Source: Climacium dendroides (Eukaryota; Streptophyta; Bryopsida; Hypnales; Climaciaceae). From it: DNA of 64,000 nt. Made by a program: the position numbers and the translations under genes. The notes below the pieces were generated by a model. That model saw only the letters and a list, made by a program, of their open reading frames with translations. It did no database searches and was not told the origin of the DNA. The first letter of the stretch is position 1, and every line of letters begins with the position of its first letter. The stretch covers positions 1,984,001-2,048,000 of the forward strand of contig OX467090.1 in the NCBI GenBank assembly GCA_950106755.1, given 5' to 3'. This document shows positions 1 to 12,109 of the stretch, piece by piece.

Positions 1-257
1 TCTACACCTAATATTTTTATTTTTTTCAAAAATATTTAAAACTGAGTCAAAGAAAGAATTTCAAAATTTATCTTAGAGTAGAATTTTATAACTACCCATA
101 AACTACCCACAATTAAAACTCCGCATAACTTTCATCTCATTAATCAAAATAAAATAATTCACAACTTTCCACATATATTTAGAGGTGGGGGTGGACCTAC
201 ACTGACAACCATGTTCATTTAATCTGTCACTTTAAGCATTGACGGGAATCTTGCAGT
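1..257. other. AT-rich intergenic DNA, no gene
   Basis: No coding potential is visible. The stretch around 90-170 (AACTCCGCATAACTTTC and flanks) resembles the interior of the TTAA-flanked element at 44602-45179, near 44850-44900. It may be a truncated copy of that family cut by the window edge. This is inference from a by-eye match. Confidence 0.4.
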
Positions 258-681
258 TAGGGTAGAACCACCCATTACTAACCACAACCTCATGAGCAAT
301 CAACAGGGGCTGAAATTCAAGAGCTGCTGGACTAATTTCCACACATTATTTCTTAATCTTCCACCATCAATTCCTCCATTCTTTTCATGACACATCTGCT
401 TGGTTTGGTGTGCCAAAGTGAACAAGAAGCAGTCTCTTAAATGAGCAGTTTTGGAACAGTCTACACATTGGACATGGGTCCAGACATTGGACATGGGTCC
501 AGACATTGGACATGGGTCCAGACCAACTTTTGCCTTCCAAATTTCATAGTAATTCCAATTCAAGCAATAAAATTACCAAATTTTAGCATTCTCTGCACCT
601 GTGAAAACATTTGCTTCATTACTGTACTCCACCTCAGGTCCACAGTTGCTTATTAAGTTGGTTATGGGTGGTTCTACCCTA
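258..681. mobile_element. MITE-like element with TAGGGTAGAACCACCCAT inverted ends
   Basis: The left end reads TAGGGTAGAACCACCCAT and the right end carries its exact reverse complement (ATGGGTGGTTCTACCCTA), with weaker similarity further in. The interior has no gene, contains a 19-bp tandem repeat, and matches 5790-6050 in the opposite orientation. No clear target duplication beyond a possible TA was found, so the superfamily is not assigned. The short ORFs inside are not credible genes. Confidence 0.6.
465..521. repeat. 19-bp tandem repeat, three copies
   Basis: The unit ACATTGGACATGGGTCCAG is repeated three times head to tail with no visible mismatch. It lies inside the inverted-repeat element at 258-681. 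A single related unit (ACATTGGACATGTGTTCAG on the minus strand) is present near 6020-6040, so the array expanded in this copy only. Confidence 0.85.
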
Positions 682-2350
682 TGCATGTGAAGAATGTGTC
701 TGTTCACGTTTATATGAGCATCCTACTCATCAATTGCTGGGCCTGGCTTGTAATTTGTAGCAACTTCGTGGACGGTTATGAGGCTTTTGCTGAAGATAAG
801 TGGGGCACTTTCAAAATTGGCAATCTTCAGTTTCATGTGGTGAAGTTGTGTGTGCGTTGTATGGTACAGTGATGGAACTCAAATGAACTGGGCTTATTCA
901 ACAAAAATTTAAAATAGACTAGTCAATTATAGTAACATTTAGAACATCATTTTGTTATTCAAACTGTAGTCCTGATACGAATTCTTCTTTCTATGGGTGT
1001 ATTTTTCTGTCTTCCTTAGAACTTCCCTAAAGGTTTATTTCAACTTCCAATTCATACATTTAGATGCGACAACACTTGGGGTTAAGTGATGACAGTTTAG
1101 GGGTTATGTGATGCATAATGGGTGTAGGCATTGCATCATCCCAATGGTCTCTGTATATGTATATACAAGGATCGAAGCCCCTTGTCATTGCCATATGAAG
1201 TTCCTATGACCTGAAGTGTATGAATTCTGCCCTTGATGCTAAGTACATATTAATTGAATGCACATTTATGCTTTTAAAAAAAAAACTAAAAGCTAAAATT
1301 TCAAAATAATCCCTAATATTAGGGTTTCTTTTACAAGTTCAGTTGAAAAAAATACATGAGTTACAGAATCACAGAGTTCACCAATATGCCCAATTCCACT
1401 AAGTGCTGCTCAACTCCACTGATTATGTCAGGCCTGGTTTGCACCAGTGACTAAATATGAACGTGCAAAAATGCAACAATGTGAGTGCTATCAACATGTA
1501 TACTAACTCACTTTGGTTACGGCAGACCTCTGCACTCCAACGTTGCTCTTGCATTGCAGTGGTAAGACCCCTCTCTTCATTAGAATGGTACAATAGAAAC
1601 AGATTCAGAATCAAAAGCATGCAATACAATAATTTCTTGGGATCACAAACCACCAGTGATAACAAAACCTTACAGATATTACCAACATTTACCAAAACAC
1701 TGAGTTTATGACAAGGTGGCTTGAAGCTGCAAAGTCCTGTCAACCAGTATGCAGTATGTGCTAAACTTACAGCCTGTGAAATCCTTATACAAAACTGGAC
1801 ATAAACTGATGTAAGAATTGACTTGCACTGGTGTAAGAATACGCGAACCTCGCTCTAGAATTGACATAAACTGGCAACCTCGTGTTGGTAAATAACGTTG
1901 CTCTCTGCCAACAGTGATCTACTAAAAAGAAGCACACTTACAAGCTAATCAGGTTTAGCTATTTAAACACACAGTAACCCTAATTACTTAACGGATGTTA
2001 AGTATTGCCAATTGGATGTAAACCTAACGTAACCCTAGTGGTGCTACCCGATGATCAACACCTTGTTCTAGAATTGACATAAACTGGCGATGAAAAAGGT
2101 GGAACAACAAAATAGTCAGAGCTTGATTGTTTGCTTGCAATCATATTGACTCAAAGTGGAGTTATAGGAGGATCAAAAACAGTTCGTGTGTTAGGAACCA
2201 CCCCTACAGAAGTACCCAAAACGGTGCACGTGGGATGTAAAAATGGAAATGACTTCATATAGTGAGAAACTGCCAACTCGTATGTGTGATTTTAGGCTAT
2301 TGAGTAAGTGACATGGTTCATCATCATGTGTGATTTTACTCATAATAAAG
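682..2350. other. Intergenic stretch with one short direct repeat
   Basis: No supported gene. A direct repeat of about 21 bp (CTAGAATTGACATAAACTGG plus one base) occurs at 1855-1875 and 2068-2088; the start of the same word recurs near 13229. Open frames on both strands near 1423-1743 overlap each other and have no recognisable family, so they are left out. Confidence 0.5.
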
Positions 2351-2359
2351 ACCTAAAGT

Positions 2360-2990
2360 TGGTGAAGTCTATAGAATGACTTTGAAATATCAAGAAAAAG
2401 CAAGGAAAATTGTAAAAAACACATATGAGGCTAAACCTTCTACTAAAATGTTTCTCAGTTACTCATAGCTTCTTGGATTGATGTGAAATTTTAACCATAA
2501 AAACTAAACTAGTATGTGCAACTTTTTTTTTAAAATTATTAGAAACAGACATTGTATGAAGAAGAAACAAGCCGCCAAGGTTCATTGTAATCCAAAATGT
2601 TAGGATTTTAAACTTTTCCTCCCAAACATTCAAAACAACTTGGATTGACATGAAAGTCTTACCACAATAACTAGACTTCAAGGGAAATATAATTCAATTT
2701 TTTTTTTTATTGAAAACTAACATTGAATGAAGGAGATATAAGCCCCCAAAGTTGCAGCCATCAAATGCAATTTTATAGATTGAATTTGAGCTTTGATTGC
2801 CTTCCAAAAAATCAATACATCTTGTATTGATTTGAAAATTTTACCACACAAACTAGAAGAGAGAATACAAATTTTTCAACAAATTATATTGAATTTGGAC
2901 ATCATATGCAAAAGTTACATTCTTTGAATTGGATTTGAAACCATGTGAAGAAACCTTTGAGTGTTTAGTGGTTGCAATGAATTTTGATTT
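2360..2990 (-). repeat. Dispersed repeat with ~180-bp internal units (reverse copy of 15387-16354 interior)
   Basis: Three degenerate units of roughly 176-183 bp start near 2463, 2637 and 2820. Each contains a TTGGATTGA-like word, then a poorly conserved CCACA-AACTAGA block, then TTGAATGAAGGAGATA-like sequence. The reverse complement matches 15420-15990, including the flanking words CTCATATGTGTTTTTT. The copy here lacks recognisable element ends, so it is probably truncated. Confidence 0.65.
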
Positions 2991-3261
2991 ACAATTGGAA
3001 ATGAATTGAATGGTCAAGTACAGTGGATCATTCTTAGACTCATTGGTTTTATTAAAAGGCATGGTTAGGATCGTTCTTAAACTCACTGGCTCCATTCAAT
3101 GGCATGTTTTGATTGATTACAATTGCACCTATGAACATTAATAGGGACATGTGCACCTCTAACTTTGAAAAATCATATCTTATTCATTTCAAGTCAGAAA
3201 ATTAAACTTAAAATTTTCACTGCTGTATTCCTCATTTTTCTTTCTTCCACAAAAATGTAAA

Positions 3262-3621
3262 AAAACTTTGGGTCCACCCATTTTTGTACACAGGACTTTT
3301 TTCTTTAGATGAGCGCTTTCTGAGCCTTCTACCTTACCAATAATCGCATCCACCATGCAGTTGGCAACGGCAGTGACATGCTTCTTGATAATGCTGGGCA
3401 AGTTGAGGTGCCCTGACAACACTGCGTTGATGTTGAAGGTGGAGGTGACATTGACCAGCAGATGTCGTGGACTGCATTGAACAGCAGCCTCACCGCTTGC
3501 ACAGTGACGACCACAGGAAGATCCATTGTCTTACTAGACCGAATGGTGTGCACCCCAAGCTCAATCACACCAACTTCCTCGTTATGATACAACATCATCA
3601 TGTGGCTGTCACTGTACCTGC
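3262..3621 (-). pseudogene. LEA_2 (LEA14/NDR1-HIN1-like) gene fragment, frameshifted
   Basis: Translation on the minus strand gives EVGVIELGVHTIRSSKT, then DLPVVVTVQAVRLLF, then after a one-base frame change near 3462-3472 VNVTSTFNINAVLSGHLNL and ANCMVDAIIGKVEG. The pattern of a beta-rich stretch ending in a strand with a conserved Cys (VTAVANC) resembles the C-terminal half of plant LEA_2 proteins. The family assignment is inference from that pattern. A 3' splice site (TGTGTGCAG) precedes the segment near 3622, and a possible donor (CCCTG then GTGAGT) lies near 3865, so an upstream exon may exist. The frameshift suggests a pseudogene or a sequence error. It is one of the few host-gene-like traces in the left half of the window. 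Confidence 0.45.
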
Positions 3622-3699
3622 ACACAGTTTCCAAAATCAAATTCAAAATCATTTAGTGAATCCACCGTATTCTTCTACTCGGAGATGAACCAAGTAAGG

Positions 3700-5785
3700 T
3701 AGGAGCACCCATAACCGTCAAAATAAGCAATTCAGTAGAGTTAAAGACATCTTTTTCTAGAATTTTTTTTATGCAATATTAGCAACTGAAAATCATGAAT
3801 TTAAAAAAAAAAGGAATTTTTGGACAAGGCATCTATTTTCTATGAATTTTCAAAGTAGAACTCACCAGGGCACCCTATACCGCACTCTAGTAAATCTACC
3901 TTGATTCTCACAACAAAATCTAAAATATTCAAAGTTTACCAATCAAAATTAAGAATGGGTGATAGTTTGGATTCACCATCTCCAACCTCAATGCTGCAAA
4001 CAGTTTCAAGTCCATCCTCTAAAATTTGCAAACTGGGATGCAAATTACTTCCAAAGCTGTGGAATCTGTACTTCAGGAACACATAACTACGCCAAATGCA
4101 GTTTACAATCACCAACCCAAAACCAAAATCATAGTTATAGTACAAGATATGGTTTTAGAAGAAAACTTTTGCATCACTTAAAATTTATAGGGTTACAGAT
4201 CTTCAACTTTCGACAAAATACTTATTTTTAGCAAATTTTCAAATTTTTAGTTGGAATAAAAATTCATTAGATTTTAGAAACTTCAATTTTGTGAGTTTTG
4301 ATTGAAAGCAAAAGAAATCATTTTGAGTGTCAAAAGCAAGTTTTATGGGAAAAGAAAATCAAAGTACTATAATGCATTGTATAGGTATATCATTTTTTAT
4401 AAACTACTATGTAATAAATAACAAAACCACTATTATGACTCAAAGAATTAACTCGATGGTATACATGTAACATCTATAAAGTTGCACATTGAACTCCAAA
4501 AGGTGTTGAAAATCATCCATTTTTCAATATGATAAATAATTGTTTCACCATCCAAATGACATTACTCGTGCTTAGCGTCCTTCTAAGCTTAAATTCCATG
4601 TCATAAGGTATGTTCACACTTGTAATGTGAATCCAATCTAAATGTAGGTCTAAATTCATTTCTAAAACTTTTAGTAATAACAATAACAACAATCTTTAAT
4701 ACCAAGTGCATACATTCCAAACTTGTTTGCAAGCTCACTAAAATACAACAATTGAAAGTAGGATTGAAGTACTGGCCATAGGATCAATATGACAAACCCA
4801 CATAAACATATGGCATACTAGCAAGACCATTGGATTGAATTTTTCATTACAACATTTAGTTCCATTGGTTACTTGTCACTGTGGACTCATGAGGTAACTT
4901 ACACCTAGAATTGTGCAAATAAGCAATTTAGTATGGTTTCCATTATTACATTGAAATTGCTTTCATAGGGTCTTCTTCACTATCAAAAGTAGATTCTAAA
5001 TTATCCTAGGATGAATTTTGGGGACACCCTATTAATGAATTAAAAAAATTGAAAATATTGAAAATAGGTGTTTTTAAACTAACCATAGACTCATGAATAG
5101 TGGGAGTACATTTTAGGTAAGAACCTAGAGTGGTCAATTTTAGAAAGTGGTCAAGATTAGGTGTAGTTACTTTAAACACAATCCACTAAGGATGCTTTAA
5201 CTATACTCATATCGTTTTCAACTACTATTCCCTCTACACCAATGACAATCAAAGATCAAGGATCATCATTCACTCTTAATAATTAATTTAAGTTGGTATA
5301 TATGATTCACCATATCTTAAAGATTACCATAGAACTTCTAATAAACAACATTCTTTAAAGTAATAAACCTCTTTAAAGTATTATAGATTGTTGATCTTCA
5401 CATGGACTCCATACAAATGTCATGAATGCAAATGACCCTTCCTTAGTGTAATAACCTCTTTAATGTAATGTGTCAAACCAATCTTGGTCGGATTCTTCAT
5501 AGAAGATATATTATTGAATGTTTTTTTCTCCATCCTAAAACTAATTAAATCCCCCTAAAATGGAATCTATTATTAGAATTTTTTTTGCCAACCCTTACCA
5601 CTGGGTAGGGTATAACCGTAACTTGTGAAGGAGAGTGTTGTTGTACATATTGTGTACGCTTTGTTCATCATGGACAAAACCTTAAGTTTATGTAATTTCT
5701 GTCCCTAGAGTTTCAAATTTGAACTGCCCGTGAATTACTTTCATTTATTATCATGCCCCAGACTTACCCTTTCTGTGCCCAGCTG
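3700..5785. other. AT-rich intergenic DNA, no gene recognised
   Basis: Only short overlapping frames occur. No family, RNA gene or clear repeat boundary was recognised. The minus-strand frame at 3936-4145 lies next to the LEA_2-like fragment and could be part of the same decayed gene, but nothing in it is diagnostic. Confidence 0.4.
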
Positions 5786-5789
5786 AAGT

Positions 5790-6050
5790 CAGTTTTTGCA
5801 ATCTGCAGTCAGTAATGGAGATATTTTTTGAGTTTTAGCAGCTTGAGGGTGAAGGCACTCATAGCTGATAAAGAAGCAATTGTGGACATGATTTGTAGTG
5901 CAAGGTAAAGCAAATATTTCTTGAGGTGCAGAGATAGAAATGATAGGGGATTGCCAAAAATTTGGTAATTTGTTCACTCAAATTAAAATTACTAATGAAT
6001 TGTGGAAGGCAAAAGTTCTGAACACATGTCCAATGTCTAGAGTCATTCAA
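5790..6050 (-). repeat. Reverse copy of the 300-610 repeat
   Basis: The reverse complement aligns with the interior of the element at 258-681. Both contain an ACATTGGACATG word, then TTTTGCCTTCCA, AATTACCAAATTTT and CTCTGCACCT in the same order and spacing. The terminal inverted repeats of the first copy are not seen here. Confidence 0.65.
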
Positions 6051-6064
6051 TTCAGATCATCTAA

Positions 6065-6846
6065 CCCCAAAGTAACATCGAGGACAAAAAGTGTCCTCGA
6101 CCATTTTCAACCTCAACTTCTGGTCATGTGCTGAACTGCGATGGAAATTTGCAAGAAAGAACATTTGTAGATCAAGATTCTAGCTATTTGGCAACACCAA
6201 ACACACAAATTTTGGTGATGCAACGTGATTTATGTGTTGCATGAAAGATTCACAGTAGCCTGTAGTATTGCAAATGCCCAGAAAAATGATGGGGCGCGCT
6301 CATGTCACGGGGGTAAGTTCGGTGCCATGTACCTTCTGCCCGGAAAAATACAGCTTTGAAACAATGCACCAACCAACTTAGATTCTAGAGTTCGTCGTTT
6401 TACGAATTTTGTGAAATTTTCAAAGAAAAGGATACCATTTGAAGTATTGTGACTTGCCTCTAAAAAGAACATCGAATATGCCAAAGTGTTTGTCATTTTG
6501 CTAATTTCTGAAGAAGACATGGCAGCTCATTTGCCGAGGAACAATTTATTAGTTCCACTCAATAGGAAATTTCAAAGTTTCGTTGCCATACTTGGTGCTC
6601 AAAGGCAAAAGAACCCAGCCAGCTACTCCTTTTTTGAGGTGCAGATAACATTTCGTCATGAGAAAAAATATGCTAAAGAATAAAATTATCGGTTCAAATT
6701 TTTTGACGTGATCAAGGGACTTGTATACTTTCCTTTTGTATAGTTCAATTTTCCTACAAAGCCCCCAATTTGCATTCAAGAATTTTCAAAATTGAACATC
6801 TGACGCACTGTTTCTTCGATTGAAGAAATTCCATATTACTTTGGGG
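6065..6846. mobile_element. TTAA-flanked (piggyBac-like) non-autonomous element
   Basis: The left end reads CCCCAAAGTAACAT and the reverse complement of the right end reads CCCCAAAGTAATAT (one mismatch in 14). The right flank is TTAA (6847-6850); the left flank is CTAA (6061-6064), one change from TTAA. Just inside the left end is a hairpin word, GAGGACAAAAAGTGTCCTC, which is shared with the element at 15387-16354. A second palindrome (TTTCTTCGATTGAAGAAA) lies near the right end. There is no coding capacity. TTAA target sites with CCC-starting ends are the hallmark of piggyBac elements; the assignment is inferred from ends only. Confidence 0.65.
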
Positions 6847-6854
6847 TTAAGAAC

Positions 6855-7425
6855 TACTGTCATGCTCATCACTTATTACTTTATTGCTCACAACTTCCTA
6901 CTTTTTTGCTCACTACTTTGGGATACATGACCTCACTAGTCCCAACCTGGAAAGGGAGGGAAAAGAAAACACATTCCAAACTTTGGTTGGAAATGTGTTC
7001 TATTTTTTGTTGGAAATAACTACCCCCTACAAGTTGGATATGGATTTGTGGTTAGGAATGGATGGTCCTACCTTATTCCTTCCATTCCTATATTAATTTT
7101 TTTGTTTTTGTTTTTTCATGAAACTCATAGACAATTTCCATTGATGAAAGGAAATGGGACACTAAACCAAAGAACATAGTTCTCGGCGGGATTTTTTTAC
7201 ATTTTCCACAATCAAATTTCAAAACTAAAACCTTTTCATTTCTTTAAAAGCTAAGGTGAGAGAAGCAAAGTCAGAACTAACAGTCAACAGACGAGAAGGT
7301 AACTATCTAGTGAAAAGATGCACCCCCACCCTTGTCCCCTCTCTCATTTTTTATTTAAAAAAAATTTCAAACTGTAGATCTTCCCATAGAAAAAAATAAA
7401 ACCAATCTCCAAGTCGTTAATCTAG
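6855..7425. other. Intergenic, no gene
   Basis: No coding potential is visible. A single copy of a unit (CATAGACAATTTCCATTGAT) near 7125-7146 matches the tandem array at 15167-15354. Confidence 0.4.
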
Positions 7426-7618
7426 AATACAGATATAGATATGGATATAGATACAAATATAAATGATAGACATGGATACATGTAAAAAAACATATATGGA
7501 TACGGGTACAACTATAGGTATGGATATGGATATAGAAGATGGATACAAGTATAAAAAACAGATATGGATATAAGTATGGATATGAATATGAGTACAAAAG
7601 ATGTATACATGTATACAC
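7426..7618. repeat. Degenerate GGATAT/GATACA minisatellite
   Basis: About 190 bp are built from imperfect 6-bp words such as GGATAT, AGATAT, GGATAC and GTACAA. The Tyr/Ile/Leu/His-rich frame on the minus strand is an artefact of this repeat and not a gene. Confidence 0.8.
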
Positions 7619-7619
7619 T

Positions 7620-8214
7620 AAAATCCCATATCAATTATAGAACCTTGTGTCAATTTGAAATTACAAATTAGAGGTGGGGGAGATATTTAGGGTTTAGTTT
7701 GGGTTGGAGGTTGGGTTGGGGAATAACAAAAATATTTAATTTGGATCGCGAGGAGGGGGGATTGGGGAATTAAAAAAAATATTAAAATTGGATGGATGAA
7801 TGGGGGTGTAAAACCTCTGCCTCACTATATGCTCAAAATACAGGTACACAAACCCAAAGAGTTTGGTCCAAGCCACCAAACACAAAGTAACAATAAGATC
7901 CAATACAATGTAGGAAAATACCCCCAACTTCAAATGACAAAGTTTCTAAGTCATCTAAAGGTTGGATCTTTGGCCAAAAAACCTTCTTTGAATGAAACTT
8001 GTTTTCTAGGTCCTGTGAGTCTATTTACTTTCTCCATTTTCTACTTTGCACAGAAAAATACGTAGATTTCTTCAACTTTTTTTTTCTTGCTGATGTTTCC
8101 AAATTACAAGTAGTAAGTTTACTTTATTTCCCCCAATTTTGTCAACCAACTTTGATTGGCCACCGATTTTTCCTAAACATTGGCACTTTCATTGATGTGA
8201 TGAAAATTGCCATG
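7620..8214. other. Intergenic, no gene
   Basis: A G-rich strand segment (GGGTTTAGTTTGGGTTGG, near 7689-7707) is followed by AT-rich DNA. No feature was recognised. Confidence 0.4.
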
Positions 8215-8290
8215 CCAGCCTCTAAGTTCAGTGGCAAGTGAGAAACTGGCTTCCACACGAGAATCATGAAAACCAGGTTTGATCCCTGGC
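8215..8290 (+). repeat. tRNA-derived SINE head (candidate)
   Basis: A box-A-like word (TAAGTTCAGTGGCAAG, near 8223-8238) is followed about 40 bases later by a box-B-like word (GGTTTGATCCC). This is the internal RNA polymerase III promoter layout of tRNA-derived SINEs. No cloverleaf of normal length forms, and no tail or target duplication was defined, so this is a head only. Confidence 0.4.
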
Positions 8291-8883
8291 AATGTTCCCA
8301 GAATACATATATGGTAATTTGCAGGTATGCTATAACCGTGTCTAACATGGGGCTATTTCCGCGAATTACCATAGATTACCGTAGAAAACGCTTGATAAAT
8401 TCTCCAAAAACAACTAGAATTATTCATAAATTTTTTGGGGTCTGGTAGAGCACAACTTGCAATAAGTGTGCTAATGAAGTGTTTATGGCAGAGTAATTCC
8501 CAAGACTCTTATTGGGTGAATTTATGAATTGCTTGGAGAGTTTGTGGAAAAATAACAAAAAAAAATTCATTTTTTTGTGTGTTGGGTGCCTTCATTTTTT
8601 AAGCCAAGTCCAAATTCCATTGCTTAGATATAATAGATCATTATTCACAAGCAACAACCCAATGCTTACAAACATGCCACAAATAAGGAACCAACTAAAA
8701 GAAATGAACAAATACAAACAAATGTACGTGTGAATGAAACAATTCAAACAAATGAACATGTAAATGATCAAACAATGAAACTCCCCAAACACCTACAAAA
8801 TCTGTAAAGCAAAAGTGATAGAAGTAGGAAAGAAGCCAAATCTGCACACACAAAAACCATTTGAAAGTTAAACTTAAAACATT

Positions 8884-8945
8884 GACAAGGGATTTGAACC
8901 CTCTTTACTCTAAGAACAAGTCTGCCCTACCGCAGTGTCAATGAT
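8884..8945 (-). repeat. tRNA-like SINE head or tRNA relic
   Basis: On the minus strand the segment reads CACTGCGGTAGGGCAGACTT, then GTTCTTAGAGTAAAGAGG, then GGTTCAAATCCC, then TTGTCAA. It has a box B, a D-arm-like hairpin (CTGC/GCAG) and six paired acceptor-like bases. At about 57-60 nt it is too short for a functional tRNA. The layout fits a SINE head better. Confidence 0.4.
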
Positions 8946-9190
8946 CAGCACACACACCACAAAATAAACAAACAACATTAGCTGCAAAAGTTAGAATGAA
9001 GAAGGCCAATGTTATAGCAGCCTCTCTGAAGGTCAATGCTGCCCCACATTCCTCCTTGCTTAGAGCTCCTCCTTGCTCAAGTGTGCTAGTCCAAGCACTA
9101 TGAAGTTCAATGTTAAGACAACACATAATGTTTGAGTACCAAAACAAAGTAAATGTCATGAAATGTATGGCTCATGGACAAGAAGGATAC

Positions 9191-12105
9191 TCATAATGCA
9201 ATAGCATATAAGACATCTCCATGCCACCCATGTTTCATTACATTTTTCCATGACTCAATGGCCTTCTTATATGGAAAATTCTCTAAGTTGTAATACTTTT
9301 GTCCGAACATCCGCACCACCAATGGTAAGTGCTTGCCTAGGTGGTTCCTCTAGTAAGACTTGAGAAACTTGAGCATGGAAAACAACGCTCATTATCCATC
9401 AAACCTAGCACGAGACAACAACCAATTTCTATAAGTTTGAAGTATTTAGAAATGAGCTTGGTTAAATGCTATGATTGAGATAAATCCCGCTAGAGCAAAA
9501 TTACATAATTAACCTTGGAAGATGATGCACATGCTGCATCACAATTAGCTTTCATAGTCATCTTGAACAACCTTGTTGATTGTCAAGTTTCAAAGCAAAC
9601 AACATTTTAGGCGCTGTAAAGGTCGTTTCTCCTTCCTACAGTGCCTTTCTTACATTGAACACTTTTGGGTGAGAGTAAAATTTCTTGAGAATTGCTAAAT
9701 GGTGATTGAATTTCTCTTCTACACCCACTTGCTTCCAATACTGCAAATAAATTATTCTGAACGCATCTAGCAACTCCTGCTACGGGAATCGCCTATTGAG
9801 TTCATCTGAGAGGGACTAGGTGATTTTTGCTAGAGAGAAATATGGTAGTCAATAACACTTATTGAGAATTGCTAAATAGCTATTCCCTCATAAGTAGCAA
9901 TTGGGAGCTTACCTTCACCAAATCCGCAAGTTACCTTCCAATAAATCACAACTTGCCTTCAACAAAAGTGCAGCTTACCTTTACAAAAATCGCAACTTAC
10001 CTTTAAGAAAACTGCAACTTACCTTCACTCAATAGCAACTTATATTTACTGAACAATAGCTTACCTTCACCCAACAGCAACTTACCTTCACCAAATTAGT
10101 AATCGGTAGCTTACCTTCACCAAATTGTAATTGGATACCTTAAGAAAATATGCCACTTTAAAGACATCAGCCACCCTAAGCAACCTAAGGAAATCAACCA
10201 AAAGAAGTGGAGAAAAAGACCACCCTAACCACCAGACAAAAAATGAAATAATGCAAACAAAAATGGCAGACTGGAAAAAATTGCAAAGGTATAAAAAGTG
10301 CAACAAATCTTTACAATTGCATAGTCCTACACTCAAACGACTAAAACAATGTAACAAAGATAAAAAGACTTTGAAGTATAGAAGATGAAAAAATTGCAAA
10401 CAAAAAAAATACAAGGCTGAAGGACGTACTAGCAAATTGCAGTTGTATGTTTGACTGAGTGCCTAAGGAGTCCTCTTCTATTACAAATTTCTAATTTCTC
10501 GTCAGCTTGCAGTGGCAATAGAGAAACGCGGTCGTGATTCCAAAGTTAAAGAATAAATACAAAGTGTCATGCTCCTCCGACATATCCTTCCACTCTAAAG
10601 GCAAGTTGGAGCAAGATAGGGAAATGAGTTCTTTACATCGGCTGAACTCTGGAGTTTTGAATGCCGTAGTGTCATCGACAAACATCCTTGCCAAGTTTGC
10701 TTGACAGACCTTTATGGACTGGAGGAAGTCACAAATGAAAACATCTCGAGACTAGGAAAGTTTGATGAGGTAGTACACAACATTGAGCAAGGGGATGAAA
10801 CACGCAAGAGATAAGAGCACCTCAACATCGGCCAGATAACCAAAGTTCGTGGCCGCTACAGCATTCGCTTTGGCCTCCATATTAAGGCCCATCATCACTA
10901 CGAGAGTCTTGTACTTAGACATGATCCGTTGCGCTAGACTACGCATTGAGATCCACCTAGCGTTGACGTTCTGAAATATTTTATTCCCCTTTGTCTCAAC
11001 AAGATCAGCCAACTTTTGTAATTCCATATGGCATTTGTGGCAACAACAAAAATAAGAGTATAGAAATTGACACATGGCCTCCAACCTAGACACCATGGGG
11101 TAGTTAGATAGAGTTTCAACATCCAAATTGATGCGATGACTTGCACAACTTACTCCTAAGTAGAATGGCATCCATTTCTCATGAATCTGGATGGACACTC
11201 CAATTTTTGGTCCCTGAAACGTGCTTACACCATCTGCCCGAAAGACACAAGTTTACCAGCGATTTTATCACAACCAAGTCCTCCTTCGACCAGTACTGCA
11301 TGCATTATCACGTCTGTGAGGTGATCTGTAGTCCCACAGTTAGATACGCAAGACAAATAGAGCAAGTATGGAACTCTTTCCCAAGATTCTACAGCATATA
11401 CATGAATACCAATCCATGATGTGTTATCGACTACTGTTACTTCATCAGCAAAGATAGACACAATCCTGACAAATTGCAAGACAACTTTCAAAGTAGAATA
11501 GACATAAGAATAAAGATGTTCACTCATTTTCCACCCTGGTGTTTTGGACCAATGCTTTTTTGGAACCTTCTTTATCTTTAAGTGCCTTAGTAAATATTGC
11601 TCTTGCTCATAGATGCACTTAGACCAACTCAAATTGAGAACTTGAAACAAAGTTGAAAATTGTATTGCCTTTCTACTCGTTTCACCTTCAAAGCCTGCAA
11701 TTAGTTGGTCCACAATAGTGCCAGCCACACAATGCCTCGCCCACACCTTGGTAAATTGAATGTGTTTGTAATCACGCTTGAGATAAGTGTCGTCTTTCTT
11801 CAGATTTGTGATGAGCTCACTATCGTACTTGCAAGAACGCTTCCCCTTGTGCTTTTCAAGGTTGTCACCTTTAGGCACCAAAATCTTCTTCTGGCCGCTT
11901 ACTACACGTCTTGTACACAATCCTAGTGAGATTTCCAAAAGCATCAAATTCTACTTCCCCCACGTAAAGCGATAGGCCCATACTTCTTGCCATTTCCTCA
12001 TCACAGTGCTAGGCTCAATTTTTCGACATTTGCACAACTTCAAAACAAGGGCTTGTTTGCCATTGTTGATCTCAAGCGTTAGTTCAGCCACTTCTGCTGA
12101 GCAGA
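9191..12105 (-). pseudogene. hAT-family transposase, decayed
   Basis: The minus strand carries collinear pieces of a hAT transposase of the DUF4371/ZNF862-like kind. The N-terminal part contains STVMRKWQEVWAYRFTWG. A central part contains HWSKTPGWKMSEHLYSYV and ADEVTVVDNTSWIGIHVYA (first catalytic-region Asp), then ADGVSTFQGPKIGVS (second catalytic-region Asp). These are followed by CASHRINLDVETLS and ETKGNKIFQNVNARWISM. The C-terminal dimerisation region contains YLQYWKQVGVEEKFNHHLA, NERCF and LVVRMFGQKYYNLENFPYKK, ending at a stop near 9191. Damage includes in-frame stops near 11951, 10749, 9780 and 9636 and a one-base frameshift near 11225. The C-terminal pieces lie beyond a 0.6-kb gap (about 9835-10490) filled by a tandem array, possibly an intron. 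Terminal inverted repeats were not identified. Family recognition is firm; the exact limits are not. Confidence 0.8.
9906..10133. repeat. Degenerate ~28-bp tandem repeat (CTTACCTTCAC) inside the hAT relic
   Basis: About eight units share AGCTTACCTTCACCAAAT-like sequence at 25-30 bp spacing. On the hAT coding (minus) strand each unit reads GGTGAAGGTAAGCT or GGTGAAGGTAAGTT, so it contains a GGTAAG word resembling a plant 5' splice site. The array sits between two collinear hAT coding segments, where an intron or insertion is expected. Confidence 0.75.
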
Positions 12106-12109
12106 TTGT

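Noticed and set aside
7367..7618. Tyr/Ile/His-rich ORF that resembles a membrane protein
   Set aside because: It is the translation of a GGATAT-type minisatellite.
8884..8945. Minus-strand segment that looks like a tRNA (T-arm GGTTCAAATCCC, six acceptor pairs)
   Set aside because: Only about 57-60 nt fit the fold and the D-arm and anticodon stem are too short. Reported as a SINE-like relic, not a tRNA gene.
10088..10435. 115-codon hydrophobic minus-strand ORF
   Set aside because: It overlaps the tandem array and the gap in the hAT gene; its Phe/Leu-rich translation reflects base composition.
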